Source: Saccharopolyspora thermophila (lineage in GTDB: Bacteria; Actinomycetota; Actinomycetes; Mycobacteriales; Pseudonocardiaceae). Taken from it: a stretch of 64,000 bases of DNA. The notes under the pieces are model-generated. The model did not search any database. It worked only from the letters and a program-made list of their open reading frames with translations, and was not told where the DNA came from. Shown here one piece after another: positions 8,700-17,639 of the stretch; the first letter of the stretch is position 1; every line of letters begins with the position of its first letter. The stretch covers positions 142,200-206,199 of the forward strand of contig NZ_BMMT01000004.1 of the NCBI RefSeq assembly GCF_014646075.1, read 5' to 3'. A program made the translations under genes and the position numbers.

Positions 8700-8866
8700 C
8701 GCGTCATGGTCAACACCACTGGCTGTCCGGTTTCGTGCCAGGCGGCCAGGGCACGGCCGGTCGGTGTGTGGTCGTCACCCCGCAGGCCCAGGGTCAACAC
8801 GGTGCTGGACACGTCGTCACGCAGCAGGCCGACCGACGCCCATACCTCGCGGCGCCATTCGGCGCG
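8700..8866 (-). pseudogene. Possible TIGR02679 (Wadjet JetD-type) fragment
   Basis: The minus-strand segment WASVGLLRDDVSSTVLTLGL with the following TPTGRALAAWHETGQPVVLT resembles, from memory, an internal part of TIGR02679 proteins. Those are encoded beside TIGR02677 genes in one class of SMC-type plasmid-defence (Wadjet) loci. It is directly joined to acyltransferase debris and has no start. The assignment rests on motif recall and on the TIGR02677-like remnant next door. Confidence 0.35.
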
Positions 8867-9039
8867 TCGGACACCGCGTCGGCGTGCGGATCGGCTCAGT
8901 CCACCGCCGGGGTGAGCACCGCGTTCAGGTTCACCGACGCAGGTTCGCCGATCCGCAGCAGGACGTCGTCGGTGTCCGCGGCACGAACCTGGCGAGTTCC
9001 CCGGCCGCGGCATGACCGGTGGCGCTTACCGCCGTCGTG

Positions 9040-9682
9040 ATTGGGTTCGGTCCGGCGAGCGTCTCGACCCACAGCTGGAGTTCGGCCATGACGGTGGCAA
9101 GAGGTGGTCGATCAGGCGGTCCTTGTAGGCACGGAACGCGTCCAGGTCGGCGTCGTGCAGATCGATGGTGCGCTACAGCGAACTCATGAACGCCTGTGCG
9201 TTGTCGGCGAGATCGGTGAAGCGGTCAACGAGTGACCGCAGTGACAGATGCATTTTCGCCGGGTCAGGATCATCCTGCTGCGCCATTTCCAGCAGGACGC
9301 GCAGCTGCGTTGCGATGTCGGTGAGCGCAACGGCCTGCAGTGCCCCGCGTCTGCCGAGGGCCTCGTCATAACTGGCGAGCGCCTGCTCGGCGGCCTCGCC
9401 CGCATGCGTGAGCTGGTAGAGGAACCGAGCGCGGTGGAAATCCTCGACCGTGGTGACGCGACTGGTGTCCGGATCGGCGCGCAGATTTCCCCACTCCACC
9501 AGCCTGGAAAGCGCATCGACGATGGCGGGCACATCCCCGCCGATGGACTCGTGGACATCCTCGGGCCGAAGATGCACGATGAACCGGCGCTTGGCCTGCA
9601 CGAAAGAGCCCATGATGCGGCGGTACAGCTCAGCATTGGGTGCACTGAGATGGGCGAACGGACGGAAGTCGACCCCCGTCAA
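9040..9682 (-). pseudogene. TIGR02677/DUF2397 (Wadjet JetA-type) gene, interrupted by an amber codon and truncated
   Basis: From a TTG at 9682 the frame encodes 169 residues beginning MTGVDFRPFAHLSAPNAELY, the standard opening of TIGR02677 proteins. It stops at a TAG (9173-9175). The same frame continues past the TAG as RTIDLHDADLDAFRAYKDRL, which is clearly still the family sequence, so the TAG has replaced a sense codon, most simply CAG. About 70 bases later the frame is lost and the remaining two thirds of a normal (about 500-residue) protein is absent. JetB and JetC partners are missing. Confidence 0.65.
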
Positions 9683-10082
9683 GTGGGTACCCTCTCTCGA
9701 CGGCCGCCGTCGAGGGTACTGCAGGCCCCAGGACGCGAGCGCCGCCCATCGAGGGCTCCGGGAAGTCCGATGATGGCGAGGGCATCACTGGCCCAAAGCC
9801 GACGAGCACAGGCGTACCGGTGGAGAACTGTTCAGGAAGGAGTTCCGGGGCTGGTCCGGATTCCTCGGACAGGTCTCGTCACAGCGAACCGGTGCGGAAT
9901 CGCTGTGACGAGACCCTCCAGGACCAGGTGGTGATCGGCAAGCGTGCTACCGCGCAGACCTCCCGAAGGGCGGGCATCAACAGTGCCACCCCCTGCGACA
10001 CCTCATCGGAGATCGCGCCAGCACGAACGGCCTGTCGATCACGGCCTGTTGCCAGGCCGAACTGTCGAGACACGCCCTGGGA
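9683..10082. other. Intergenic region, no convincing gene, strong hairpin inside
   Basis: No reading frame here has a recognisable product. A 64-codon minus-strand frame (9879-10073) looks protein-like only in part. The main structure is the perfect hairpin at 9872-9915, listed separately. Confidence 0.5.
9872..9915. repeat. Perfect 16-bp inverted repeat with 12-base loop
   Basis: The arms GGTCTCGTCACAGCGA (9872-9887) and TCGCTGTGACGAGACC (9900-9915) are exactly complementary. No T-tract follows on either strand. It lies about 170 bases downstream of rpmB and 190 bases upstream of the JetA remnant. It could be a terminator for rpmB, a repressor palindrome or an insertion-sequence relic. Confidence 0.7.
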
Positions 10083-10307
10083 TCAGGCCGAGGCCTTACG
10101 AGCGACCTTGCCCTTCTTCAGGCACGAGGTGCACACCTTCAGCCGAACCGGGGTTCCGTTGACGACTGCCTTCATCGGCTGGAGGTTCGGGTAGAACATC
10201 CGGGACGAGCGGCCCTTGATCCGCCGCTTCTGGGCGCGAACACCGAGACGCGCCACCCGCCGACCGAAGGAAGGCGCCTTGTCGCAAACATCACAACGCT
10301 TAGACAT
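10083..10307 (-). CDS. rpmB: 50S ribosomal protein L28
   Basis: A 74-residue basic protein starting MSKRCDVCDKAPSFG. The CDVC and CTSC pairs form the zinc-binding four-cysteine version of L28. The family KAVVNGTPVRLKVCTSCLK end is intact. It is a structural protein of the large ribosomal subunit. Actinobacteria often carry both a zinc-containing and a zinc-free paralogue, switched by Zur. No Zur box was recognised here. Confidence 0.95.
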   Translation of the reverse strand: MSKRCDVCDKAPSFGRRVARLGVRAQKRRIKGRSSRMFYPNLQPMKAVVNGTPVRLKVCTSCLKKGKVARKASA

Positions 10308-10534
10308 CGAGCTCTCCGTATCGATACGTGTCGCGGGCGCAGAGCTGGCCTTCCCCATGAAGGACGCCGCTGAGCCCGTCCCATCCTAGCCCCCGCTGAC
10401 CGGCACCGTTCGGCCCCCTGGCTGGACCGTGGCTGCCCGCGAGCCGGTCGAACGGTCGGACTATCGCCGTACCGGCCGCCACCGGGATCGGTCACGAGCG
10501 GCCCGGAAGCTGGCGCATGGTTATGCAACTCGGC

Positions 10535-11578
10535 TCAACGGCATTCGGCGACGACGGTCACCTCGTGCCTGTTGTGGTGCAGCTGCCTCGCGGCGCGCAC
10601 ACGGTAGCGCTGACGCAGCAGATCGAGGCACTCCCGCACCACCTTCACCGACCTGTGCCCGGAGAGTTTCAACGTGACGACGGCCAGTGCGCTTGGCCGC
10701 AGCAGCTGGGCCGCGTCCAGCATCAACCGGCACGAGAGTTCCGGATCCATCTTCATGTCGTTGACGACCATGTCGAACCGGCGGTGCTCGCTGCGGAAGA
10801 AGGCTCCCGCGGTCATCTGGATGTGCCGCACACCACGATCCCGGCGGAGTCTGTCGTCAAGATCCCCGGGGTCGATCGCCCACACGGTGATCCCGGAACG
10901 GCGCAGAACACGTGTCCAGCCACCCGGGCTCGCGCCCAGATCGAGTGCCGTCCCGGACGACGGGGGGCGAATCCCGAACGTCTGGAACGCCTCCTCCAGC
11001 TTGAACTCGGCACGGGAGACCTGGTCGTCGCTGCGGGCCAGCCGGGTCCGGCCGCCCGGCCAGTCGCTCAGCTGCTCGGCTGCGGAGGCGAGACCGATCG
11101 ACAACCCGGCCCTGGTGAGGCAGAGCGACAGCGTCTTCGGCATGTTGGCGCGCCCGGTCGTCTTCCCCATGCCGGTCAGGGCCGCCATGCAGCGCCGGGC
11201 GAGCTCCGCGGAGCCATAGGATGCGGGGTTCTGCCCGCTCACCCAGGACTGGACCGCGAGTTTGTCCGCATCGACCTCGGCGGCCACCCGCTGTACGTGG
11301 TCGACCGCGGCGTCCAGGTCGCCGACCGCGGACAGCGGTAGCTCGGCGCGCTCGGCGGTGAGGTGCTTCACGAAGGCCACCGGCCGGTCCTCGCAGACCC
11401 GGGCGAGATGCCCGATGCGGACCCCCGGGCCGGACAGCCTGCCGAGGTCCGGCCCGAGCCGCTGCACGCTGACCGGCCCGGTCTGGTTTCCCGCGTAGAC
11501 GTCGAGCAGTTCCGCCTTGGCGGCTTGGAAGTACTCCGGAGAGGTCGAGAACAGCACTCGTTCCCCGTCTTGGACCAC
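10535..11578 (-). CDS. RlmM-like SAM-dependent methyltransferase (FtsJ fold)
   Basis: A 347-residue protein. The N-terminal half (1-170) looks like a divergent THUMP/RNA-binding region. The C-terminal half is an RrmJ/FtsJ Rossmann methyltransferase with the SAM loop LDLGASPGGWT (about 215-225), an acidic residue after strand 2 (AIDPGDL), the catalytic NDMKMD and TLKLSG motifs. It probably makes a 2'-O-methyl mark on 23S rRNA, as RlmM does in Escherichia coli. It begins with GTG only 12 bases after the MFS transporter stop, so it may be cotranscribed with it although its function is housekeeping. It marks the left edge of the biosynthetic cluster. Confidence 0.75.
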   Translation of the reverse strand: MVQDGERVLFSTSPEYFQAAKAELLDVYAGNQTGPVSVQRLGPDLGRLSGPGVRIGHLARVCEDRPVAFVKHLTAERAELPLSAVGDLDAAVDHVQRVAAEVDADKLAVQSWVSGQNPASYGSAELARRCMAALTGMGKTTGRANMPKTLSLCLTRAGLSIGLASAAEQLSDWPGGRTRLARSDDQVSRAEFKLEEAFQTFGIRPPSSGTALDLGASPGGWTRVLRRSGITVWAIDPGDLDDRLRRDRGVRHIQMTAGAFFRSEHRRFDMVVNDMKMDPELSCRLMLDAAQLLRPSALAVVTLKLSGHRSVKVVRECLDLLRQRYRVRAARQLHHNRHEVTVVAECR

Positions 11579-11589
11579 GGGGGGACATG

Positions 11590-12915
11590 CTAGTCGGCAT
11601 CAACCGACCGGCCCCGGTGAACCCCGTCCGCACCGTCGTCCCTCCGCTGCGCCGCGGTCGTCGAGAAGCCGAACTGGGCAGGTCGCTGCGGCAGCCAGCA
11701 GGCGATCACGGCGCCGACCGCGGTGGTGGCGACCAGCAGCCCGAAGGCCGCCGTGTAGGAGAACCGGTCGACCAGCCAGCCCATCAGCAGCGGGGCGATG
11801 GCGGCCGCGACCTGGCCACCCAGGTTCAGCATGCCCATCCCGATCCCCGCATGCTCGGTCGGCAGCACCCGCATCGGCAGCCCGAACAGGCACATCGACC
11901 CCAGGCTGGCCACCCCCAGCGCGATGGTCTCGTACACCGTGAACTGCACCGCGCTGGACGCGGTGAGCATCAGTGCCAGGAAGATCGCGGTGACCGCGAC
12001 GATCGGTACCAGGAACCACCTGATCCGGTCGTGGAAGAAGCGGTCGAACAGCCAGCCACCGAGGATGGTGGTGCCGACCGTGACCAGCATCGGGATCGCG
12101 GCGAGCACCCCGGTGGTCTGTATCGAGAGGTTCCGGCTCTCCAGCAGGTAGCTGGGCACCCAGCTGACCAGGCCGGAGACGAGCAGGTTCATCGCACAGA
12201 ACAGCGCGGCGAACTTCCACACCTGCAGCGACCGCAGCACCTCCCGGCGCGAGGCGGTGGTCGTCCGGCCTGCCGCGTCGACGGCCCTGGTCAGCGCGGC
12301 AGGCAACGGCCGGGGCAGCAGCGCCCAGAGCAGGACACCGATCGCCGCCCCGCAGGCGGCGAGCCAGAGGAAGGAGCTCCGCCAGCCAGCGGCGGCGATC
12401 AGCGGCGCGACGATCAGCGGCGCGATTCCGGGCCCGAAGCCGCTCGCGGACATCACCACGCCGGTGACGGTGCCCCGGTTCTTCGGGGTGGTCCGCTCGG
12501 CGACCGCCTTGAACGAGGCCGGCGGGAAGCAGCCCTGCGACGCGCCGAACAGTGCCCGTACCGCGAGCAGTCCCGCGAAGGTCCCCATCAGCCCGGTCAA
12601 CCCGGTGAAGGCCGACCACAGCACCAGGGTCGTCAGCATCAGCCCGCGGGCGCCGAACCGGTCGGCGAGGTAGCCGGCCGGTACCTGGCAGAGGAGGTAG
12701 ACCACGGAGAACGTGGTGAACAGCAGGCCCTGCATGGTCTTGCTGAGGCCGAACTCCTCGCCGATGAAGGGCATGGCCATGCTGATGGCGAACCGGTCGA
12801 CGAAATCGATCGTCCAGGCCAGCAACAGCACGACGATCGTGAGGTACGCGGTCCGGCGGACCCGGTTCGCCGCGGGCGCCGGGTCCAGCGTCGCCGAAGA
12901 TCGCAGCACCGGCAT
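11590..12915 (-). CDS. MFS transporter (anion:cation symporter-type), probable exporter of the cluster
   Basis: A 441-residue, 12-helix major facilitator. The loop motif GYLADRFGARGLML after helix 2 and the GASQGCFPPASFK region after helix 4 are typical of the ACS/phthalate-permease branch. It is the last gene of the nitrosugar operon, 12 bases after the nitrososynthase. The ATG at 12915 was preferred to the GTG three bases earlier because of AGGA spacing. In this setting product export or resistance is the simplest role, but uptake of an organic anion cannot be excluded. Confidence 0.8.
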   Translation of the reverse strand: MPVLRSSATLDPAPAANRVRRTAYLTIVVLLLAWTIDFVDRFAISMAMPFIGEEFGLSKTMQGLLFTTFSVVYLLCQVPAGYLADRFGARGLMLTTLVLWSAFTGLTGLMGTFAGLLAVRALFGASQGCFPPASFKAVAERTTPKNRGTVTGVVMSASGFGPGIAPLIVAPLIAAAGWRSSFLWLAACGAAIGVLLWALLPRPLPAALTRAVDAAGRTTTASRREVLRSLQVWKFAALFCAMNLLVSGLVSWVPSYLLESRNLSIQTTGVLAAIPMLVTVGTTILGGWLFDRFFHDRIRWFLVPIVAVTAIFLALMLTASSAVQFTVYETIALGVASLGSMCLFGLPMRVLPTEHAGIGMGMLNLGGQVAAAIAPLLMGWLVDRFSYTAAFGLLVATTAVGAVIACWLPQRPAQFGFSTTAAQRRDDGADGVHRGRSVDAD

Positions 12916-12927
12916 CACCGTCCTTCC

Positions 12928-14199
12928 TCACCGGCTGGCCGCTGACTGGGCCGCCCGCGCCTTCATGTAGTCGTTGTCGTGCGCGATGCCCAGCGCCTGG
13001 GCGCTCAGGAAGTCGACGCCGTCGGGGTAGGTGTAGGGCTGCATGAACCAGCCGGCCCGGATGTCGCGGTAGAGCCGGGAGAGCGGATGGGTGTTGACGT
13101 ACGTCGAGCCGCCCACCACGGTGAGGCAGTCGTTGACGATCTTGAGCCCGAGCTCGTTGACGATCATCTTCGCGTACTGGAACGCCCGCATCATCCGCCG
13201 CCCGCGTTCCGCCAGGTCGCCGCTGAGGTCGGCGGACAGCAGGTCGGCCTCGGCCAGCGCCGTGCCGGTCGTCGAGCGCAGTGCGAACAGGCGCGCGTCG
13301 ATCTCGGCGACCAGCGTGCGGATCGCCGCGGCCGGGGCCGCCGAGCGTTTGCCGCAGGTGGCGACGGCGATGTCGCGGGCGGCCTGCGCGATGCCCGCAT
13401 AGATCCCGAGCATGGTGATCGAGCTGACGGTCTGCCCGGCCAGCGCCGCGTCGTCGGCCGCGTCGATCGGGCCGCGCATGAGGACGTTCTCGGCGGCCAC
13501 CGGGCAGTTGTCGAACACCACGTCCAGCGTCCCGGAGGCCCGCATGCCGAGCCCGTCCCAGTTGTCGAGGACCGTGAGCCCGGGCGCCTCGCGGGAAACG
13601 ACCGGGGCGGTCAGCATGATCGGCCCGTCCTCGGACCGCCACTGCGCGTAGACGACGAAGTCCGTGGCGATGGGAGCCATGCTCACCAGGGTCTTGCGTC
13701 CGGACAGCAGCCAGTCACCGTTGCCGTCCGGGGTCAGCGTGGTGACCGCCGACCAGTGGTCCTTCACCGCCCCGCACACCAACGTCTCCCCGGTGGCCAT
13801 CCCGCGCAGCAGGCGTTCCGCCAGCGCCTGCGCCTGCGGTGCGCCGTGCTGCCATTCGTAGGTCAGGGTCAGCCCGCGGCTGAACTGCACGTGCAGCGCG
13901 AGCGCCGTCGAGGCGTCGACCTCGGCCAGGGTCAGCAGGGCGAGTGCCACGTCGTACAGCCGGTCGACGCCGAGACCACCCAGTTCCTTGGGCACGGTCG
14001 CGCCGAGCACGCCGTCCTTGCGGAAGGCATTGAAGACGTCAGTCGGGAAAAGGCCGTCGCGGTCGTTGTCCGCGGCTCCGGCGGCCACTTCGGGCAGGCG
14101 CGCGGAGAGCAGTTCGACGAGGTTGCGTCCCTCCTCGGTGACCGGTTCCCGCAGGTACGCCGGCGAGATCTGGTGCTCGCTGTTGTTCATCATGGGCAT
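12928..14199 (-). CDS. Flavin-dependent sugar nitrososynthase (amino-sugar N-oxygenase, acyl-CoA dehydrogenase fold)
   Basis: A 423-residue protein of the acyl-CoA dehydrogenase fold. Stretches such as LALHVQFSRGLTLTYEW, KTLVSMAPIATDFVVYA and DNWDGLGMRASGTLDVVF match, from memory, the nitrososynthase subgroup (KijD3, DnmZ, EvdC/ORF36) rather than fatty-acyl dehydrogenases. Those enzymes use FMN/FAD and O2 to oxidise the 3-amino group of a dTDP-3-C-methyl-3-amino sugar to hydroxylamine and then nitroso; further oxidation gives nitro. The start was set at the first of three clustered ATGs because GAGGA precedes it by seven bases. All sugar substrates needed are made by the six genes upstream in the same operon. 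Confidence 0.8.
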   Translation of the reverse strand: MPMMNNSEHQISPAYLREPVTEEGRNLVELLSARLPEVAAGAADNDRDGLFPTDVFNAFRKDGVLGATVPKELGGLGVDRLYDVALALLTLAEVDASTALALHVQFSRGLTLTYEWQHGAPQAQALAERLLRGMATGETLVCGAVKDHWSAVTTLTPDGNGDWLLSGRKTLVSMAPIATDFVVYAQWRSEDGPIMLTAPVVSREAPGLTVLDNWDGLGMRASGTLDVVFDNCPVAAENVLMRGPIDAADDAALAGQTVSSITMLGIYAGIAQAARDIAVATCGKRSAAPAAAIRTLVAEIDARLFALRSTTGTALAEADLLSADLSGDLAERGRRMMRAFQYAKMIVNELGLKIVNDCLTVVGGSTYVNTHPLSRLYRDIRAGWFMQPYTYPDGVDFLSAQALGIAHDNDYMKARAAQSAASR

Positions 14200-14255
14200 T
14201 CCACTTTCCTCTGACACCGATTGGGCTCGTCCGCGGCGGCGAAATCCACGCGTAA

Positions 14256-15260
14256 TCACTCTGTTTCCGGGGCGCCGGTCAACGCGGCAACGGTGCGCTC
14301 CAGCCCCTCCGCCAGAGTTGTCTCGGGGCGCCATCCGGTGACCGCCCGGAAGGCCGAGGAGTCGACCACCATGCTGCACAGGTCCGTGGGCACGGCATCG
14401 TCCGGAGGCGGCACCGAACGGACCGGCACTTCGGGTTTTCCGGTGTAGGCGGCGACCAGTTCGGCGACGCGGCCGAAGACGTCGCGGAGGCGTTCGCCCC
14501 GGCCGGTACCGATGAGCCAGTGCCGCCCGGACAGCGCTGCCGCGTGGTCGATCGCGGCCACGAAGGCCGCCGCCACATCGCGCACGTGGACGAAGTCGCG
14601 CAGCACGGTGCCGTCGTGCCACATCGTGAGCGCTTCACCCGCGATCGCGCGCCGCACCATCGTGGTCAGCACACCGGGATCCGGCGGACCGGACGCCGAG
14701 TCCTGGCCGAAGACCGTCGACAGCCGCAGCGTGATCCCGCGGACCGCACCCTCGGCGGTGGCGGCGGCGAGGAGCTCCTCGGCGGCCTGCTTCTGCCTGT
14801 CGTAGGGGGTATCTGGCCGGTCGGGCTCGGAACCGTCGACCGGCACCGCGGGCGGCACGCCGACCTGCGACGACGAGCCTGCGAACACCACGGCGGGTGG
14901 GGGCCCGCAACCGGCGTGCGCGCGGAAGTGGTCCAGGAGATCACGCATCACGCCGACGTTCACCCGCTCGCTGCGCGGCGTTTGCTCGACCCCGCGCCAG
15001 CCCGCGGAATCCTTCACCAGGTGGATCACCGCGTCGGAACCGGCGAGCACGCCGCGGAGATCCACCGGCTCGGTGAGATCGGCGGTGCGGACCTCGATGC
15101 GTGCCCGGGCGTGCGGGGGCACCGGAGTCGGGCGGCGGGCAACGACCCGCAGCCGGATCGGTCGGTCCGAAAGCGCCGCCACGATCGCGGAGCCGACGAA
15201 ACCGGAGGAACCGAGGATGGTCACCAGGGGCTGGGCGGCCCGCGATTCCCGACTCGACAT
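14256..15260 (-). CDS. dTDP-4-keto-sugar 4-ketoreductase (EvaE/TylCIV-like, extended SDR)
   Basis: A 334-residue NAD(P)-dependent reductase. It has the dinucleotide motif GSSGFVGSAI near residue 18 and a catalytic YDRQK. The sequence TVFGQDSASGPPDPGVLTTM and the later VLRDFVHVRDVA are typical of hexose-4-ketoreductases and epimerases in deoxysugar pathways. It probably reduces the C4 ketone of the 3-amino-3-C-methyl-2,6-dideoxy intermediate late in the route. The ATG is placed at MSSRESR because of the AAGGAAG site; a longer in-frame extension lacks a Shine-Dalgarno sequence. C4 stereochemistry cannot be read from sequence. Confidence 0.8.
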   Translation of the reverse strand: MSSRESRAAQPLVTILGSSGFVGSAIVAALSDRPIRLRVVARRPTPVPPHARARIEVRTADLTEPVDLRGVLAGSDAVIHLVKDSAGWRGVEQTPRSERVNVGVMRDLLDHFRAHAGCGPPPAVVFAGSSSQVGVPPAVPVDGSEPDRPDTPYDRQKQAAEELLAAATAEGAVRGITLRLSTVFGQDSASGPPDPGVLTTMVRRAIAGEALTMWHDGTVLRDFVHVRDVAAAFVAAIDHAAALSGRHWLIGTGRGERLRDVFGRVAELVAAYTGKPEVPVRSVPPPDDAVPTDLCSMVVDSSAFRAVTGWRPETTLAEGLERTVAALTGAPETE

Positions 15261-15291
15261 GACTGCTTCCTTCTGCCGGTGTGCGGGCTGG

Positions 15292-16200
15292 TCAGGGCAC
15301 ATCGCGCCGGTAGAGGGCCTGCCAGTAGTAGCTCCACGGCCGCGCCCTGCTGTCGGCCACGTCGGTCCACCTGGGCCCGGGCCGGTACGCGGCGACGAAC
15401 CTGGTGGCGTGCTCGGCCACCTCGGCACTGTCGTGGATGTCGAGGACATCGCGCAGCAGCCCGGTGCTCAGCGCCATGCTGACCAGTTCGGCACCCTGCG
15501 AATGGCTGTCCAGGGATTTGTCGAGGTACTTCCCGACGGGGTTCTTGACGTAGCAGTACCGGCACGTCCGGTCGATGAGGGCCAGGTACTCCAGGACGGT
15601 GTCGGCGTCCATCTCGGCGAACGAGTCGATGTTGACGCAGAGGTCGAACCGCGCGGTCGCGAAGGCTTCCTCGACGTCCTCGTTGCGCACGAACCTGACC
15701 TTGGCGAACTGGTCCTCGGGGAGCACCGCCTGCAGGTACGCCCTGGCCAGCGTCAGCGAGTTGTCGAGGTCGACGATGTGGTAGGCCGCAATGTCGTGAT
15801 TGGACAGCACGGCGTGGCAGGTCCGGCCGTACCCGGCGCCGATCTCCAGCACCTCGGCGCCATCCAGGTCCACGTGGCCGCTGATGTACTCGAGCTCAAG
15901 AACCGCCTGGAGGTAGTCGAGGCAGACCGTCTCGCCGCCCACGCGGACCGTGATCGGGTCCCCGACGTCGCGGTTGCTGATGCGCCGCAGGGCGTCGAAC
16001 GCGGCCGGACTCAACTGCTCGGCCAGGTTGTAGATCAGGGCCTTGAGGTACCGCACGCCGTTCGGCCGGGGATCCCACAGCGCCAACTTGAAGTTGGGTG
16101 CGCTGGACTTGAACCCGGCCAGGTCGGTGACGGGCTCGCCGGTGACGTGCGTCCTGTTGTAGTGCTCCCAGAGCGCGCTCCGGCCGTACTTTCCAGTCAT
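15292..16200 (-). CDS. Putative sugar O-methyltransferase (NanM-like)
   Basis: A 302-residue protein of the putative sugar O-methyltransferase group that includes NanM of nanchangmycin biosynthesis. The SAM-binding loop VLEIGAGYGRTCHAV lies near residue 118, followed by VDLDNSLTLARAYL. Beside a nitrososynthase and a C-methyltransferase, the natural role is 4-O-methylation of the nitrosugar, as found in evernitrose and rubranitrose. Methylation of another sugar in the product is possible. Confidence 0.75.
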   Translation of the reverse strand: MTGKYGRSALWEHYNRTHVTGEPVTDLAGFKSSAPNFKLALWDPRPNGVRYLKALIYNLAEQLSPAAFDALRRISNRDVGDPITVRVGGETVCLDYLQAVLELEYISGHVDLDGAEVLEIGAGYGRTCHAVLSNHDIAAYHIVDLDNSLTLARAYLQAVLPEDQFAKVRFVRNEDVEEAFATARFDLCVNIDSFAEMDADTVLEYLALIDRTCRYCYVKNPVGKYLDKSLDSHSQGAELVSMALSTGLLRDVLDIHDSAEVAEHATRFVAAYRPGPRWTDVADSRARPWSYYWQALYRRDVP

Positions 16201-16242
16201 TCGGGTGTTCCTCTCTGGGGAACTCGTCGTCTCCGGCGGCGT

Positions 16243-16968
16243 TCAGCCGACCTGGGCGGGGCCGGGGACCGCCCGGCCGAGACCCGGACGGCGCCTGCCG
16301 CGTTTCCGGTCGGTACGGCGCAGCCACCAGTGGACCAGCGCGAGGTTGATCATCCAGCTGAGCCACGGTCCCTCGACCTGGAACCGGGTGAAGGAGATGA
16401 TGTCCGGCCCGATTCCCGGCAGGTAGAGCACGAAGTAGGCGACCGCGCGGCTGGTGATCACGTTCGTCGCCATCGCGAAGCTGTAGAGCATCCACCGCCG
16501 ATGCTCGGCGAACCTGCGCTGGCGTACCCGCACGAAACCCATGACCGTGGTGAAGATCGAGAGACCGGCCCAGATGGCGGTGCCGATCTGCCCGAACACG
16601 GTCAGCGGGCCGGCGAGGATGAGCCCCAGGGACAGCAGCGCCGAGGGGATCATGCCCGCGAAGACGTACAGCCTGCCGCTGTACCGGTGGATGGCGGGAT
16701 GCCTGGCGCGCAGCCATGGCCACAACTGCAGGCACACGGTGACGAACGTGATCACACCGAATCCGATGTGGAGCGTCATCATCGCGTAGTGCAGCGGCAC
16801 CTCGGGGTTCATCGGAATCGGGGACCGCTGCGGGTCGAAGTTCAGCCATGGCGGAACCTTCCACACCACAAAGGCGCCCAGGAGCACGGCGAGCGGGATG
16901 ATCCACGGCCGGTTCCACCATCGCCGGGCACGCCGGGCGGCGGGTGGGCTTACCGGGGACTGGGCCAT
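16243..16968 (-). CDS. DUF2306-type integral membrane protein inside the sugar operon
   Basis: A 241-residue protein with about six membrane helices. Conserved histidines sit in HYAMMTLHIGFG, HPAIHRYSGRLYV and EHRRWMLYS, arranged like the haem or metal ligands of cytochrome-like DUF2306 proteins. It is locked between the epimerase and O-methyltransferase genes, so it probably serves the pathway. Possible roles are a membrane electron donor for oxidising nitroso to nitro, or resistance. No biochemical function is established for the family. Confidence 0.6.
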   Translation of the reverse strand: MAQSPVSPPAARRARRWWNRPWIIPLAVLLGAFVVWKVPPWLNFDPQRSPIPMNPEVPLHYAMMTLHIGFGVITFVTVCLQLWPWLRARHPAIHRYSGRLYVFAGMIPSALLSLGLILAGPLTVFGQIGTAIWAGLSIFTTVMGFVRVRQRRFAEHRRWMLYSFAMATNVITSRAVAYFVLYLPGIGPDIISFTRFQVEGPWLSWMINLALVHWWLRRTDRKRGRRRPGLGRAVPGPAQVG

Positions 16969-16996
16969 GACCGTTCCTCTCTCGGCATGTCTCGGT

Positions 16997-17602
16997 TCAC
17001 CACGGGCACAGCGCTGCCTCGATGGCCAGTGACTTCTCGTAGTCCGGAAGCAGTCCCGTGCGTTTGGCCTCCGCCAGCGTCGGTGCCTGCTGATCCCGGG
17101 CCGACAGGATGGGTTCGACGTCCTCCGGCACGGGAAGCGCGAGCCCGGGGTCGAAGGGGGAGATCGCCAGTTCGTTGGCGGGCACGTACTCCGAGGACAG
17201 CAGGTAGGTCATCACCGACTCGTCCTGCAGTGCCACGAACATGTGCGCGACACCCACCGGCAGGTACACCGCGCGTTGGCTTTCGTCGCCGAGCAGGACC
17301 GACTCCCAGCGGCCGAAGGCGGGGGAGCCCAGGCGGAGGTCGACCACGACGTCGAGCACCCTGCCCCGGGGTGAGTACACGTACTTGGCGACGCCCGGCG
17401 GCGTCCGGGTGAAATGCGGACCGCGCACCACGCCCCGCCGGGAAACGCTGTAGCTGACCTGCGCGACCGGGAAGGGAGGGTGCCCGACCGACTTGGTGAA
17501 TTCCGATTCCTCGAAAGGGGATACGAAGAACCCGCGGTCGTCCGGAAAGGACTCCGGTTCGAAAACGAAAGCTCCGGGAATCGCCAGTTCCCGAGAAATC
17601 AT
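16997..17602 (-). CDS. dTDP-4-keto-6-deoxyhexose 3,5- or 5-epimerase (EvaD-like)
   Basis: A 201-residue RmlC-family cupin. It is very close in pattern to EvaD of chloroeremomycin: RGVVRGPHFTRTPPG carries the catalytic His, and VYLPVGVAHMFVALQD and LLPDYEKS are conserved. Epimerisation at C5 converts a D-sugar into the L-series, so the nitrosugar should be an L-sugar (as evernitrose is) rather than a D-sugar such as kijanose. It sits between the C-methyltransferase and the DUF2306 gene in the same operon. Confidence 0.88.
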   Translation of the reverse strand: MISRELAIPGAFVFEPESFPDDRGFFVSPFEESEFTKSVGHPPFPVAQVSYSVSRRGVVRGPHFTRTPPGVAKYVYSPRGRVLDVVVDLRLGSPAFGRWESVLLGDESQRAVYLPVGVAHMFVALQDESVMTYLLSSEYVPANELAISPFDPGLALPVPEDVEPILSARDQQAPTLAEAKRTGLLPDYEKSLAIEAALCPW

Positions 17603-17639
17603 GCTGACCCCTCTCGTCGGGTGTCACGATGCGCGGAAC

